Source of the DNA: Pontibacter coccineus
Lineage (GTDB): Bacteria > Bacteroidota > Bacteroidia > Cytophagales > Hymenobacteraceae
Direction: 5' to 3'
Length of the DNA: 64,000 nucleotides
NCBI RefSeq assembly: GCF_030546575.1
Contig: NZ_JAUOTN010000002.1
Span: forward strand, 620,001-684,000
Positions within the stretch are counted from its first letter, which is position 1; each line of letters opens with the position of its first letter. The position numbers and the translations under genes were made by a program. Below are positions 1-8,310 of this stretch, in pieces. Under the pieces are notes generated by a model. That model did not search any database, was not told where the DNA came from, and saw only the letters and a program-made list of their open reading frames with translations.

Positions 1-298
1 AGAAAGTTTTGAGGAGGCACGATTGTCATCCCCCTGCCCCCTTCAAAGGGGGACTTTCTGCCTTGCCCTCGCTCGCCTCCCACGAGTGTGTGCTATCAGG
101 CGGACTCTGGCCGCTGGTAAACAGTACCGCTAGTAGCTGACTACAAATTGCCTTGTATTTTTATACCTGTCGGCACAGGTAGCGGGGGCCACCAAATACC
201 CCACACACGCCAGAGGCGAGCGAGGGCAGTACTTTTACTCAACCGTTTTTTGTCCTTTGTCAAAAAATATTTTATCCAAATCTATACCTGTTATACCT
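1..298. repeat. Spacer with partial dispersed-repeat modules
   Basis: No convincing gene. Bases about 18-60 resemble one end of the 630-bp element described at 7508-8134: a cacgatt- motif followed by a CCCCC-TTCAAA-GGGGG hairpin. Bases about 82-125 resemble its other end, a cacgag-rich stretch followed by a GGCC-rich stretch. The modules are therefore present in rearranged form. A short open frame through 148-366 has no family resemblance and runs into xerD in another frame. Confidence 0.5.
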
Positions 299-1198
299 AT
301 GAAGTGGTCCATTTGCATTACCCAGTTCGAGCAGTACCTGCGTCTCGAAAAGTCGCTTTCCGGTAACTCGGTAGAGGCTTATCTGCGCGACGTCCGAAAG
401 CTGACGGACTTTATGGCTATAAAAGGTATAACGGTACAACCCGAGCAAATGACTCCGGCGATACTTCGGGAGTTTCTGGAATGGGTTGCTGAACTGGGTA
501 TGACGCCGCATTCGCAGGCACGCACGCTGTCAGGTATACGGGCTTTTTACAAGTTCCTGATCATGGAAGACATGCTCACCGCTGATCCCACCGAAACGAT
601 TGAAGCCCCCAAGCTGAGCCGCAAACTGCCCGACACACTTCACTTTCACGAGATAGAGCAACTGTTAGCTGCCATCGACCTCTCCACGCCAGAAGGCACC
701 CGCAACCGGGCCATGCTCGAAACGCTCTACAGTTCCGGTCTGCGTGTATCGGAGTTACTGGACCTGAAGCTGAGCAACCTCTACGAAGACATGGGCTTCC
801 TGAAAGTGGCGGGTAAAGGTGACAAAGAGCGCCTCGTTCCGATTGGGCGCGATGCACTCAAGCACATCCAACTCTACCGCGAGGGCGTACGCTGTCACCT
901 CACCATCAAGAAAGGCCATGAAGACTATGTGTTTCTGAACCGCCGAGGCGCCAAGTTGACGCGGGTAATGGTTTTCACAATCATCAAAGACCTGGCCGCC
1001 AAAGCAGGTATACAGAAAACCGTGAGCCCCCATACCTTCCGCCATTCTTTCGCCACGCACCTGATCGAGGGCGGCGCCGACCTCCGTGCCGTGCAGGAAA
1101 TGCTGGGCCACGAGTCCATCACCACCACCGAAATCTATACCCACCTCGACCGCGATTACCTGAAGCAGGTGATCAAGGATTACCATCCGAGAAGCTAG
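299..1198 (+). CDS. xerD: Site-specific tyrosine recombinase XerD-like
   Basis: Tyrosine recombinase of 299 residues, the usual XerC/XerD length, which with a partner resolves chromosome dimers at dif. The N-terminal SAM-like core-binding domain is about residues 1-90 and the catalytic domain about 110-290. All catalytic residues are visible: Arg149 (SGLRVSEL), Lys173 (GKGDKER), His245 and Arg248 (HTFRHSFATHL), His271 (LGHES) and nucleophile Tyr280 (IYTHLD). An upstream ATG at 257 would add 14 residues without family support, so ATG 299 was chosen. XerD is preferred over XerC from the overall wording of the catalytic domain, but the two are hard to separate by eye. The ftsK gene 7 kb away encodes its usual activator. 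Confidence 0.9.
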   Translation: MKWSICITQFEQYLRLEKSLSGNSVEAYLRDVRKLTDFMAIKGITVQPEQMTPAILREFLEWVAELGMTPHSQARTLSGIRAFYKFLIMEDMLTADPTETIEAPKLSRKLPDTLHFHEIEQLLAAIDLSTPEGTRNRAMLETLYSSGLRVSELLDLKLSNLYEDMGFLKVAGKGDKERLVPIGRDALKHIQLYREGVRCHLTIKKGHEDYVFLNRRGAKLTRVMVFTIIKDLAAKAGIQKTVSPHTFRHSFATHLIEGGADLRAVQEMLGHESITTTEIYTHLDRDYLKQVIKDYHPRS

Positions 1199-1584
1199 TC
1201 TGAGTTAGAAAGGTATAGTGTCAGGAAGGTAGAAAGTTAAACAGGAGTTCAGTGGATATACCTAGTAGGGGCAGGTCGCGACCTGCCCAAATCGTGCATC
1301 GGCCATCGTGAAGGGAAATACAGGTATAGCACGAGCGAGGACGCTCGTGATTTACTAATTGTGGGGCTTCTTGCCCAATTTAAACTTAAACTATGGCTGC
1401 ACTTAATGGGCCAGAGACCCCACTATAATCAGCCTGATCGAGGACGCTCGCGCTATACCTGCGGGCTTCCAACTTAATTCAAACTAGCTTCAATTCGTCC
1501 CCTCGAGGCGACTAATCCATTACAAACTCATTAAACCAAGCGTTTCGACACTAGTCCATAGGCAACACCGTTTCAAAAACCCAC
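1199..1584. repeat. Spacer with palindromic repeat modules
   Basis: No gene seen. It holds a 20-nt palindrome at 1269-1288 (see separate entry). It also holds two copies of a GC-rich module in inverted orientation at about 1328-1383 and 1407-1466, each with a cgagcg/cgctcg hairpin and a tggggc stretch. The same module forms one end of the 630-bp element at 7508 and 45716. Four copies of AGGTATA/TATACCT also lie here. Confidence 0.6.
1269..1288. repeat. Perfect 20-nt palindrome, dispersed repeat
   Basis: GGGCAGGTCGCGACCTGCCC is a perfect palindrome, preceded by tagta and followed by aatcgtgca. A variant with the same flanks lies at 21419-21438, where paired substitutions keep the stem. Confidence 0.75.
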
Positions 1585-3237
1585 ATGCGACCTACCCTTT
1601 TCCGAATACTCACAGCAACACTACTTTCCCTGGCCATACCTTTTCTTGGCGCTGCTCAATCCGTCGATGACATCACCCCACGACCTGTTGAGGTAATAAA
1701 AGAGGCGAGAGGACATGTGACCATAGACGGGAAAACGCAAATTGTATTTGACAAGCAGTTCGGGGCGCAAGCCGAATTTTTGCACGAAATGCTGTCAGCG
1801 CAAACCGGCTTAAATTTGAAGGTATACCCAAACACGGCAGCCAAGCCCAAAGCCAGTCACCACATCCGGTTGGTGTACGATAGCAAGTCCATCGACAAAG
1901 CCGAGATGTATACCCTGACCGTTTCCGGTAAAGATGTGACCATACGTGCCAAAGACACGGGCGGGATGGTGTACGGCATCCAGACTTTGCTACAGCTCTT
2001 TCCAATCAAGCAGGTGCGTGAAGTGAAGATCCCGGATGTGCGGATCAAGGATTATCCGCGTTTCGCCTACCGCGGTATGCACCTGGATGTAGTGCGCCAC
2101 ATGTTCCCTGTCGAGTTCATCAAAAAGTACATCGACTACCTGGCCTTTCACAAGTTCAACACTTTCCACTGGCACCTCACCGACGACCAGGGATGGCGCA
2201 TCGAAATCGAGTCTTACCCGAAGCTGAACACTGTCGGCTCATGGCGTAAAGAAACCCTGATCGGACACTTCAAAGACCAGCCGGCCCGGTACGACGGCAC
2301 CCGCTACGGGGGTTACTATACCAAAGACGAAATTTTGGAGGTGATTAATTACGCCTCCGTGCGGGGTATCAACATTATTCCGGAGATCGACATACCTGGC
2401 CACAGCCGCGCCACCATTGCCGCTTACCCGGAACTAAGTACGCGCCCTGATACCACCTGGAACGTAGCGACTACCTGGGGCATGTACAACCGCCAGAACA
2501 ACGTACTGCAGCCCAACCCGGCCACGTTCCAGTTCCTGGAGACCGTGTTTCAGGAAGTGGCAGACCTGTTCCCGTATGAATATTTCCACCTGGGTGGTGA
2601 CGAGACCAGCAAGAAGTGGTGGAAAGAAGACTCGGTTTCGCAAGCTTTCATCAAAGACCATAACCTGAAAGACGAGAAAGGCCTGCAGACTTATTTTGTG
2701 GAGCAGGTGGCGGGCTACCTGGCAGCCAAAGGCAAGAAAGTGATTGGCTGGCACGAGATTCTGGAAGGCGATTTAAGCACCTCCACCCTGATCATGAACT
2801 GGGGCGGGGAGAAGGAAGGTATAGCGGCCGCCAAACGTGGCCATCAGGTAATCATGGCACCGGGCCACCCGTTGTATTTCGACCACTACCAGTCCAAAGA
2901 CCCGAATGACAGCTTGGCCATACACGGTTACAACCCGTTGGATGCCGTGTATAACTTTGAACCCGTGCCTGCTGCGCTGCGTGAGCAAAACCTGGGGCAC
3001 TACATCATTGGAGCGCAGGCCAACTTATGGGCAGAGTATATCGGCAGCACGGCCAAGGTGGAGTACATGGTCTTCCCGCGCATGACGGCCCTGAGCGAGG
3101 TGCTCTGGTCGCCGCAGGAGAAAAAAGACTTTACGGATTTCAAGCGAAGAGTCAATACCGCCATAATACCGCGCTATACCTTCTGGGGAGCCAAGTACTT
3201 CCCGCACTTCGAAAAGTGGACGATGGAAAAAAAGTAA
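1585..3237 (+). CDS. Secreted beta-N-acetylhexosaminidase, GH20
   Basis: Glycoside hydrolase family 20 exo-enzyme, 550 residues, removing terminal GlcNAc or GalNAc from chitooligosaccharides or glycans. A signal peptide occupies about residues 1-24 (hydrophobic core then GAAQ). The GH20b N-terminal domain is about 30-155 and the catalytic TIM barrel about 158-500. The family signature HLGGDE is at 335-340, with Asp339-Glu340 as the substrate-assisting/acid pair. HWHLTDDQGWR (about 195-205) and the conserved tryptophans of the sugar pocket are also visible. It probably acts in the periplasm or outside the cell. It appears to be a single-gene unit followed by the terminator at 3305-3349. Confidence 0.93.
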   Translation: MRPTLFRILTATLLSLAIPFLGAAQSVDDITPRPVEVIKEARGHVTIDGKTQIVFDKQFGAQAEFLHEMLSAQTGLNLKVYPNTAAKPKASHHIRLVYDSKSIDKAEMYTLTVSGKDVTIRAKDTGGMVYGIQTLLQLFPIKQVREVKIPDVRIKDYPRFAYRGMHLDVVRHMFPVEFIKKYIDYLAFHKFNTFHWHLTDDQGWRIEIESYPKLNTVGSWRKETLIGHFKDQPARYDGTRYGGYYTKDEILEVINYASVRGINIIPEIDIPGHSRATIAAYPELSTRPDTTWNVATTWGMYNRQNNVLQPNPATFQFLETVFQEVADLFPYEYFHLGGDETSKKWWKEDSVSQAFIKDHNLKDEKGLQTYFVEQVAGYLAAKGKKVIGWHEILEGDLSTSTLIMNWGGEKEGIAAAKRGHQVIMAPGHPLYFDHYQSKDPNDSLAIHGYNPLDAVYNFEPVPAALREQNLGHYIIGAQANLWAEYIGSTAKVEYMVFPRMTALSEVLWSPQEKKDFTDFKRRVNTAIIPRYTFWGAKYFPHFEKWTMEKK

Positions 3238-3304
3238 GTGAATTTTGGTAGAAAATTACAGAGTGTATGGTAAGTAACTGATATTTACTATATTTAAAAG
3301 CTGT

Positions 3305-3349
3305 AATAACACAGGCTGTGTTTCATACATGGCCTGTGTTATTGTTTTC
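3305..3349 (+). terminator. Terminator after GH20 gene
   Basis: Perfect 12-bp stem AATAACACAGGC (3305-3316) with its complement at 3332-3343, followed by GTTTTC. It also shows that an upstream ATG at 3318 is not the start of the next gene. Confidence 0.7.
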
Positions 3350-3380
3350 AACCATTTTTCAACTTATTTCCAAGCTTTTT

Positions 3381-4355
3381 ATGACAACAACTTTACTCGA
3401 AAAAGAAAAACAGATTACCCATTTCTCTTTCACCGGCAGGGGCTCCGAATACTTTGTCATCGAAATTGTAAACCTCCTGCTCACAGTCCTGACACTAGGG
3501 CTCTACTATCCCTGGGCCAAGGCCAAATCGCTGCAGTACCTGTATCGCAAGACTGAGTTGGCGGGTACGCCATTCGTTTTCCATGGCACCGGCAAAGAGA
3601 TGTTTATCGGCTTCATCAAAGGTTTGGGAGTCTTCATTGCACTTTACGCCATTCTGATGTATGGTGTGCTTTCTGAGGACGTCACTACACTGCTGATCAC
3701 GTACGGTGTGTTTATTCTGGGCTTTGTGGCGTTAGTGCCTATGGCGCTGCACGGCATGATGCGCTACCGCACTTCCCGCACGAGCTGGCGCGGCATCCAC
3801 CTGGGCTACCGGGGCGAACTCTCCGACATGTATTCGACCTACCTGATCGGCTTCTTCCTCACCATCCTTACATTTGGCATCTACGGGTCGTGGTTTGTGG
3901 TGAAGCTGCGCAAGCAGATGATCGACAACGTGCGCTTTGGCAATGTGAGCCTGCGCTACGTAGGCGATGGAGGTGACCTGTTCCTGATTCACGTGAAAGG
4001 CTACTTATTTTCAATCTTCACTCTGGGTATTTACCTTTTCTGGTACACTAAAAATCTACTTCATTTTTATGTGAACAACATTGTGGTGCTGCAGGCAGAC
4101 GGTACCTACAGCCGTCTACAGTGCCAGGTTAGCGGCTGGGAAGTGCTGAAACTGACAGTCGGCAACATCCTGATCGTTGTGTTCACGTTAGGCCTGGGTA
4201 TACCACTTACCACTACCCGCACCATGTCGCTTATTATGAACAATACTGTGATGAGCGGCCACTTCGATGCCGACGCACTGGTGCAAACCGAAGAAGCCTA
4301 CGATTCGGCGACTTATGAAAGCATGACGGATATGATGGATATTGGTGTGATCTAA
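3381..4355 (+). CDS. DUF898 (YjgN-like) polytopic membrane protein
   Basis: Integral inner-membrane protein of 324 residues from ATG 3381. It matches the DUF898/YjgN family by its repeated segments of the type F-x-GxGxEYF...LLTxLTLGLYYPWAKAK. That block recurs near residues 20-60, 150-190 and 205-235 and ends each time in a G-[IL]-Y-x-[PSF]-W-like motif. About six to eight hydrophobic segments are visible. The longer ATG at 3318 lies inside the preceding terminator hairpin, so it was rejected. One base separates it from the M48 protease gene, so the two are surely cotranscribed. The substrate or function of the family is not known. Confidence 0.85.
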   Translation: MTTTLLEKEKQITHFSFTGRGSEYFVIEIVNLLLTVLTLGLYYPWAKAKSLQYLYRKTELAGTPFVFHGTGKEMFIGFIKGLGVFIALYAILMYGVLSEDVTTLLITYGVFILGFVALVPMALHGMMRYRTSRTSWRGIHLGYRGELSDMYSTYLIGFFLTILTFGIYGSWFVVKLRKQMIDNVRFGNVSLRYVGDGGDLFLIHVKGYLFSIFTLGIYLFWYTKNLLHFYVNNIVVLQADGTYSRLQCQVSGWEVLKLTVGNILIVVFTLGLGIPLTTTRTMSLIMNNTVMSGHFDADALVQTEEAYDSATYESMTDMMDIGVI

Positions 4356-4356
4356 C

Positions 4357-5430
4357 ATGACGTTTGAAGGGAAATACTATAACGGGCAGAGCTCCAAAGG
4401 GATGCCGGCGCAGATCGCATTGCTGGCAGACGGACTGCGCATCGACTACTGCGCCGACGAGGTAACGGGTTCCGTGCACTGGGAATTGGCAGGTATACAC
4501 CGGTCGGAGTTCAATGATGCGACCACGCTGCTTCGTTATGGAAAATTCCCGCAACAAAGTATTTCAGTAGTAGACAAAAGATTTAAGGAAGCGCTGCAGC
4601 AACAGTATCGCGGGGCAGCCTTCCTTAAATCCGGCTACAACAATGTGCTCAGTTTGGGCTTGTCAGGTATAGCCTTCATAGCCTTGAGCCTTTTGGGCCT
4701 GCTGGTGTCCTTTCTCATCTGGGGCGTGCCAGCCCTTGCCGACCGGGTGGCGATGCATTTCCCGCAAAGCTACGAGCGCACGTTGGGTAAGCAACTCTAC
4801 ACAAAAATGCTGCAGGGCTACCAGGTAGACGAAGAAAAAACAGCTGCGCTAAATGCATACCTGAGCGAACTCGAGACTGACCTGGATTACCCAATCACGG
4901 CTGCAGTGGTGAAGAGCGATGAAGTAAATGCCTTTGCCATACCGGGTGGATATGTGGTGGTGTACGAAGGCATCCTCGACAATATGGAACAGCACGAGGA
5001 ACTGGCCGCTTTGATGGGGCACGAACTGGCGCATATCCAGAACCGCCATTCGCTACGTGCCATGACGCGGAGCCTATCCTACTACATGCTGGCATCGGTG
5101 CTATTCGGTGATGTGAGCGGGGTGGCCGCCGTGCTGGTAGACAATGCCTCGGCGTTGCGCAACCTGGAGTATAGCCGAAGCCTGGAGCTGGAAGCCGACC
5201 GGGAAGGAATGGAACTGCTGCGCCGGAACGAGTTGAACCCGCAGGGCGTCATCCTGCTAATGGAACGCCTGCAAATGGGAAGTGAATCTGAAATGCTGGC
5301 ATTTCTGAGCACGCACCCCAATACAGGAGAGCGTATGAAGGTATTGAATGAACTAATAGGGGAGGAGAAGCAGCCTTACAAGAAGAATCAGGAACTGGAG
5401 CGGCACTGGGAGCGGCTGAGAGAAGATTAA
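4357..5430 (+). CDS. Membrane-anchored M48 family zinc metallopeptidase
   Basis: M48 (HtpX/Oma1/BepA-type) peptidase, 357 residues. An N-terminal region of about 90 residues without recognised domain is followed by one membrane span (about 99-125). The peptidase domain is about 150-345. The zinc motif HELAH is at 222-226, and the third ligand is Glu279 in LELEADREG. It probably degrades or processes misfolded envelope proteins. It starts one base after the DUF898 gene, suggesting that the membrane protein is a partner or substrate-presenting subunit. This is inference from gene order. Confidence 0.9.
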   Translation: MTFEGKYYNGQSSKGMPAQIALLADGLRIDYCADEVTGSVHWELAGIHRSEFNDATTLLRYGKFPQQSISVVDKRFKEALQQQYRGAAFLKSGYNNVLSLGLSGIAFIALSLLGLLVSFLIWGVPALADRVAMHFPQSYERTLGKQLYTKMLQGYQVDEEKTAALNAYLSELETDLDYPITAAVVKSDEVNAFAIPGGYVVVYEGILDNMEQHEELAALMGHELAHIQNRHSLRAMTRSLSYYMLASVLFGDVSGVAAVLVDNASALRNLEYSRSLELEADREGMELLRRNELNPQGVILLMERLQMGSESEMLAFLSTHPNTGERMKVLNELIGEEKQPYKKNQELERHWERLRED

Positions 5431-5550
5431 TCCTACAGGTAGCTTCTAATTTTCTTTGAGCTTGAATTGGAATGTTTTTTCGAAAATGTTGTTTGTTGAT
5501 TACTCTCAAGAAGAGTAATTTCTATCAGCATGTTACGACTCCTATCCATT

Positions 5551-6363
5551 ATGAAGCAACTTATACTCATTAGTTCATTTGCGCTATTATTTATAAGCTG
5601 CAGTAAAGAGAAAGACACACCAGTTCCCCCTGTGCTAATCGATGCTTACGCGAATCGATTTATGGTAGACCAGCATCTTGGGTCTTTTTATACTAGTTTC
5701 AGATTCACCACTCTTGCATACAAAAACGGCAAGGTGACCAGTAGAGTGCATGGTATGGAGTGTATGCAGGAGAATACCTGCGATCCGCAATACACTATAG
5801 TAGATGACGTAACTTATGGCAATAACACCATCAGGATTTCCAATAGGAGCGGTAGCAGTGAACGGGATATTCGGCAGCAAGAGTGGGTCTTTAAGCTAAA
5901 GAATTCCAATCAGTTAGAGTGCCTCCTCAGAAGGTTAGAGGATAGCAAGATGCATGATTCCCTGTTGTACGTGTATAGTGGGAACAGTAAAATAAAGCAG
6001 ATTGTCAACTACTCGGTCAATGAGTACCAATCAGAAAAGTTTGCATATAAACGTTCGGTAAAAGATTTCTTTTTTGATGCTTTGGGAAACCTCGAAAAAG
6101 TTGAGACGCGACAGCTGCTCGATGATGGATTCGTGATAAAGATGATAACAGAGACATTTGGGAATTACGACACGGCCCAAAATCCATTCCAGGGGCTATT
6201 CATGTTCAGCGATACCTTTTACAGGTCTTTATCCGAGAATAATTTCAGGAAGTACACCAGACAAGAGAAAGATATGCCAAATGGTATATTGTACGATACA
6301 CAGTGGAATAATTGGGTATTAGAGTATAGTGCTGCCAATGTGCCTCTGTTTGATAAACTATAG
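5551..6363 (+). CDS. Hypothetical lipoprotein
   Basis: Protein of 270 residues from ATG 5551. The alternative ATG at 5530 would place seven residues before the signal peptide. MKQLILISSFALLFISC is a lipoprotein signal with lipobox FISC, then a Ser/Lys/Glu/Pro-rich linker. The body contains many beta-like segments with aromatic residues and resembles secreted Bacteroidota proteins of unknown function. It is more AT-rich than its neighbours, which may indicate an accessory gene. No catalytic motif was recognised. Confidence 0.7.
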   Translation: MKQLILISSFALLFISCSKEKDTPVPPVLIDAYANRFMVDQHLGSFYTSFRFTTLAYKNGKVTSRVHGMECMQENTCDPQYTIVDDVTYGNNTIRISNRSGSSERDIRQQEWVFKLKNSNQLECLLRRLEDSKMHDSLLYVYSGNSKIKQIVNYSVNEYQSEKFAYKRSVKDFFFDALGNLEKVETRQLLDDGFVIKMITETFGNYDTAQNPFQGLFMFSDTFYRSLSENNFRKYTRQEKDMPNGILYDTQWNNWVLEYSAANVPLFDKL

Positions 6364-6433
6364 CAGCCTGTTCATAGAGCTGCACTACATAACAAATTAG
6401 CCTGCTCAGCCTTACATCCTGAAGTTCTCTTTC

Positions 6434-6441
6434 TATCTTTG
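6434..6441 (+). promoter_or_regulatory. Putative -7 box for pyrD
   Basis: TATCTTTG matches the Bacteroidota -7 consensus TAnnTTTG. A good -33 TTG was not found. It overlaps a possible TTG start at 6439, and so argues for translation starting downstream at GTG 6469. Confidence 0.5.
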
Positions 6442-6468
6442 TCAGCAGCAAACCAAACCCCCGCTGCC

Positions 6469-7503
6469 GTGTATAAGAGCCTCCTTCGTCCGCTGCTTTT
6501 CAAATTAGACCCCGAGAAAGTTCACTACCTCACCACAGATGCCCTGCGCACGGCTTTCAGTCTGCCTTTCACAAAAAGCATCAGCCGAAGTATGTTCCGG
6601 GTCGAGGACAAGCTATTGGAGCGGGAGTTGTTCGGCTTGAAATTCCCTAATCCGGTAGGCCTTGCAGCTGGTTTCGATAAAGATGCCAAACTGGTGGACG
6701 AACTCGCGGAACTAGGTTTTGGCTTCATCGAGATCGGGACGCTTACCCCTAAACCGCAGGAGGGCAACCCGAAACCCCGTCTTTTCCGCCTCCCTGAAGA
6801 CCGGGCCATCATCAACCGCATGGGCTTTAACAACGAAGGCGTGGAGGCGGCTGTGAAGCGGTTGCGGGAGCGAAAGAGCAACATCATTGTAGGTGGCAAC
6901 ATCGGTAAGAACAAGGTAACACCAAACGAAGAGGCACTCAACGACTACCTCTATTGCTTCAAGGCGCTGTATGAGGTGGTGGATTACTTTGTGGTAAACG
7001 TAAGCTCACCCAACACCCCCGACCTGCGTGCCCTGCAGGAAAAAGAGCCGCTGCAACAATTGCTCATGGCGTTGCAGGACCTGAACAGCTCGATGCCAAA
7101 AGCCAAACCGCTTCTTTTGAAAATCGCCCCGGATCTGAACAAAGCTCAGTTAAATGATATTATCGAGATTGCCATAGCGGCGAAGTTAAGTGGTATTATT
7201 GCCACCAACACGACCATCAGCCGCGAAGGACTGCACACCCCTTCTACCCGTGTTTCAGAAATTGGAGCCGGCGGCCTGAGCGGCAAACCCCTCACCAAAC
7301 ATGCCACTGAGATCATCCGTTATCTACGTCAGCACCTGCCACAGCAGATCAAAATTATTGGTGTGGGTGGTATTATGACGGCGGAGGATGCCCAGGAGAA
7401 GCTGGATGCCGGCGCCGATCTGGTGCAGCTGTACACTGGTTTTATTTACGAAGGTCCGGCTCTAGTTGCGAGCATAAATAAGCGGTTGTTAAAAGGGATA
7501 TAG
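6469..7503 (+). CDS. pyrD: Dihydroorotate dehydrogenase (quinone), class 2
   Basis: Membrane-associated flavoprotein that oxidises dihydroorotate to orotate with quinone, the fourth step of pyrimidine synthesis. From GTG 6469 the protein has 344 residues and begins (M)[18 protein letters not shown], matching the N-terminal helix that marks class 2 enzymes. Landmarks are the FMN-binding [12 protein letters not shown], the NRMGFNNEG loop and [12 protein letters not shown], which carries the catalytic serine. [14 protein letters not shown] and the phosphate-binding [11 protein letters not shown]...[10 protein letters not shown] follow. A TTG at 6439 would add ten residues but lies inside a promoter-like box. 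pyrF, the last enzyme of the pathway, is about 5 kb downstream in a separate unit. Confidence 0.93.
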   Translation: MYKSLLRPLLFKLDPEKVHYLTTDALRTAFSLPFTKSISRSMFRVEDKLLERELFGLKFPNPVGLAAGFDKDAKLVDELAELGFGFIEIGTLTPKPQEGNPKPRLFRLPEDRAIINRMGFNNEGVEAAVKRLRERKSNIIVGGNIGKNKVTPNEEALNDYLYCFKALYEVVDYFVVNVSSPNTPDLRALQEKEPLQQLLMALQDLNSSMPKAKPLLLKIAPDLNKAQLNDIIEIAIAAKLSGIIATNTTISREGLHTPSTRVSEIGAGGLSGKPLTKHATEIIRYLRQHLPQQIKIIGVGGIMTAEDAQEKLDAGADLVQLYTGFIYEGPALVASINKRLLKGI

Positions 7504-7507
7504 TCCT

Positions 7508-8134
7508 ATGGCGCGAGCGTCCACGCTCGTGTCTGCTATTGTGGGGCCTCTGGCCTAGGTATACCTTACCTATACCTAGCGTAGTTTCAGCCTTTCTATA
7601 CCTTAAGATAATCTGTTTTATAGCTTGGCCTGTCCGGCCGGGACCTACTTTTTGTCTTGACACAAAAAGTAGGCAAAAAAGTCAAGATTCCCCAAACTCG
7701 CTGAACGCTCAGACAGTGGGTAATCATTTGGTGCACCTGGCACTGCTACTTGCTTCATCGTGAGCGTGCCAGTGGTCTGTGACGGGAAACAACAGGGCCC
7801 TATACCTGACACGGGTATAGGCAGAAACTCTCCCCTTGAGGACAAGTGAGACGAGAGTCGAAGCTTGCGAGAGAAGCTTTCAGAGGGGTGTAAACCGTGC
7901 GCAGACATGGAGAACCTAAAGCGCTTATGCCTCTAAATTGGCAACTCCAGGTTCCCCGCCTTGGACAAGGAGGGGTTAGGGGTGGTTGGATACGGTAAAG
8001 CTATACCTCTGCAACAACGCTTATACCTACAAGATAGTAGCAACGGGATTCCCCTCTTGAGAGGGGCAGGGGTGTGTCAATCGTGCACGAGAATCCTGAA
8101 AATCCCCTAATCCTGAAAATCCTGATTCAGACAA
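7508..8134 (+). repeat. About 630-bp dispersed non-coding element, copy 1
   Basis: This stretch aligns end to end, in inverted orientation, with 45085-45716. Shared blocks in order: a cgcgagcgt/acgctcg hairpin followed by tctgctattgtggggcc; agcttcagcctttctatacc-like sequence; the 12-bp hairpin 7644-7673; caaaaaagtcaag; a tggtctgtg stretch; ctccccttgag; ccccgccttgga; ggggttaggggtggttgga; gcaggggt-tgtcaatcgt; and aatcctgattcagacaa. Conserved peptide-like frames cross it, but no plausible gene. The remaining bases up to ftsK (8135-8310) hold only the ftsK promoter region. Confidence 0.8.
7644..7673 (+). repeat. 12-bp hairpin inside dispersed element (copy 1)
   Basis: Perfect stem CCTACTTTTTGT (7644-7655) with ACAAAAAGTAGG (7662-7673), 6-nt loop cttgac. 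The counterpart at 45557-45586 differs at two adjacent stem pairs, both compensated. Confidence 0.85.
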
Positions 8135-8280
8135 GCTTTACCCGCCTTCCAAACAATCAAAAACCTATTATAATTTGCCCTTAGGGCCCTCTTTTGTTTC
8201 TATAAGCGAGCGCGGGAGGCTTTTTAGCACATTTCCTGAAAAGCCTTCGGATTTGCTGAGCGGCGTGTGCCGAAAAAATG

Positions 8281-8288
8281 TAAATTTG
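8281..8288 (+). promoter_or_regulatory. Putative -7 box for ftsK
   Basis: TAAATTTG matches TAnnTTTG, 22 bases before the ftsK ATG. A TTTG at 8252-8255 is upstream, but its 25-nt spacing is longer than usual. Confidence 0.45.
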
Positions 8289-8310
8289 AAATCTTAATTA
8301 GTCGAAGGGT

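Noticed and set aside
148..366. 72-codon frame before xerD
   Set aside because: It overlaps xerD in another frame, shows no family resemblance, and lies in repeat modules.
299..1198. xerD as a phage or integron integrase
   Set aside because: Length, motifs and absence of phage or cassette genes fit the housekeeping Xer type.
3318..3380. Longer N-terminus for the DUF898 protein
   Set aside because: The upstream ATG is inside the terminator hairpin of the preceding gene and the added residues do not fit the family.
7539..7763. Frame encoding PTFCLDTKSRQK-type text, also seen on the minus strand at 45470-45769
   Set aside because: The similarity comes from the dispersed element. The frames have different lengths, different ends and no start context, and a strong hairpin occupies the conserved part.
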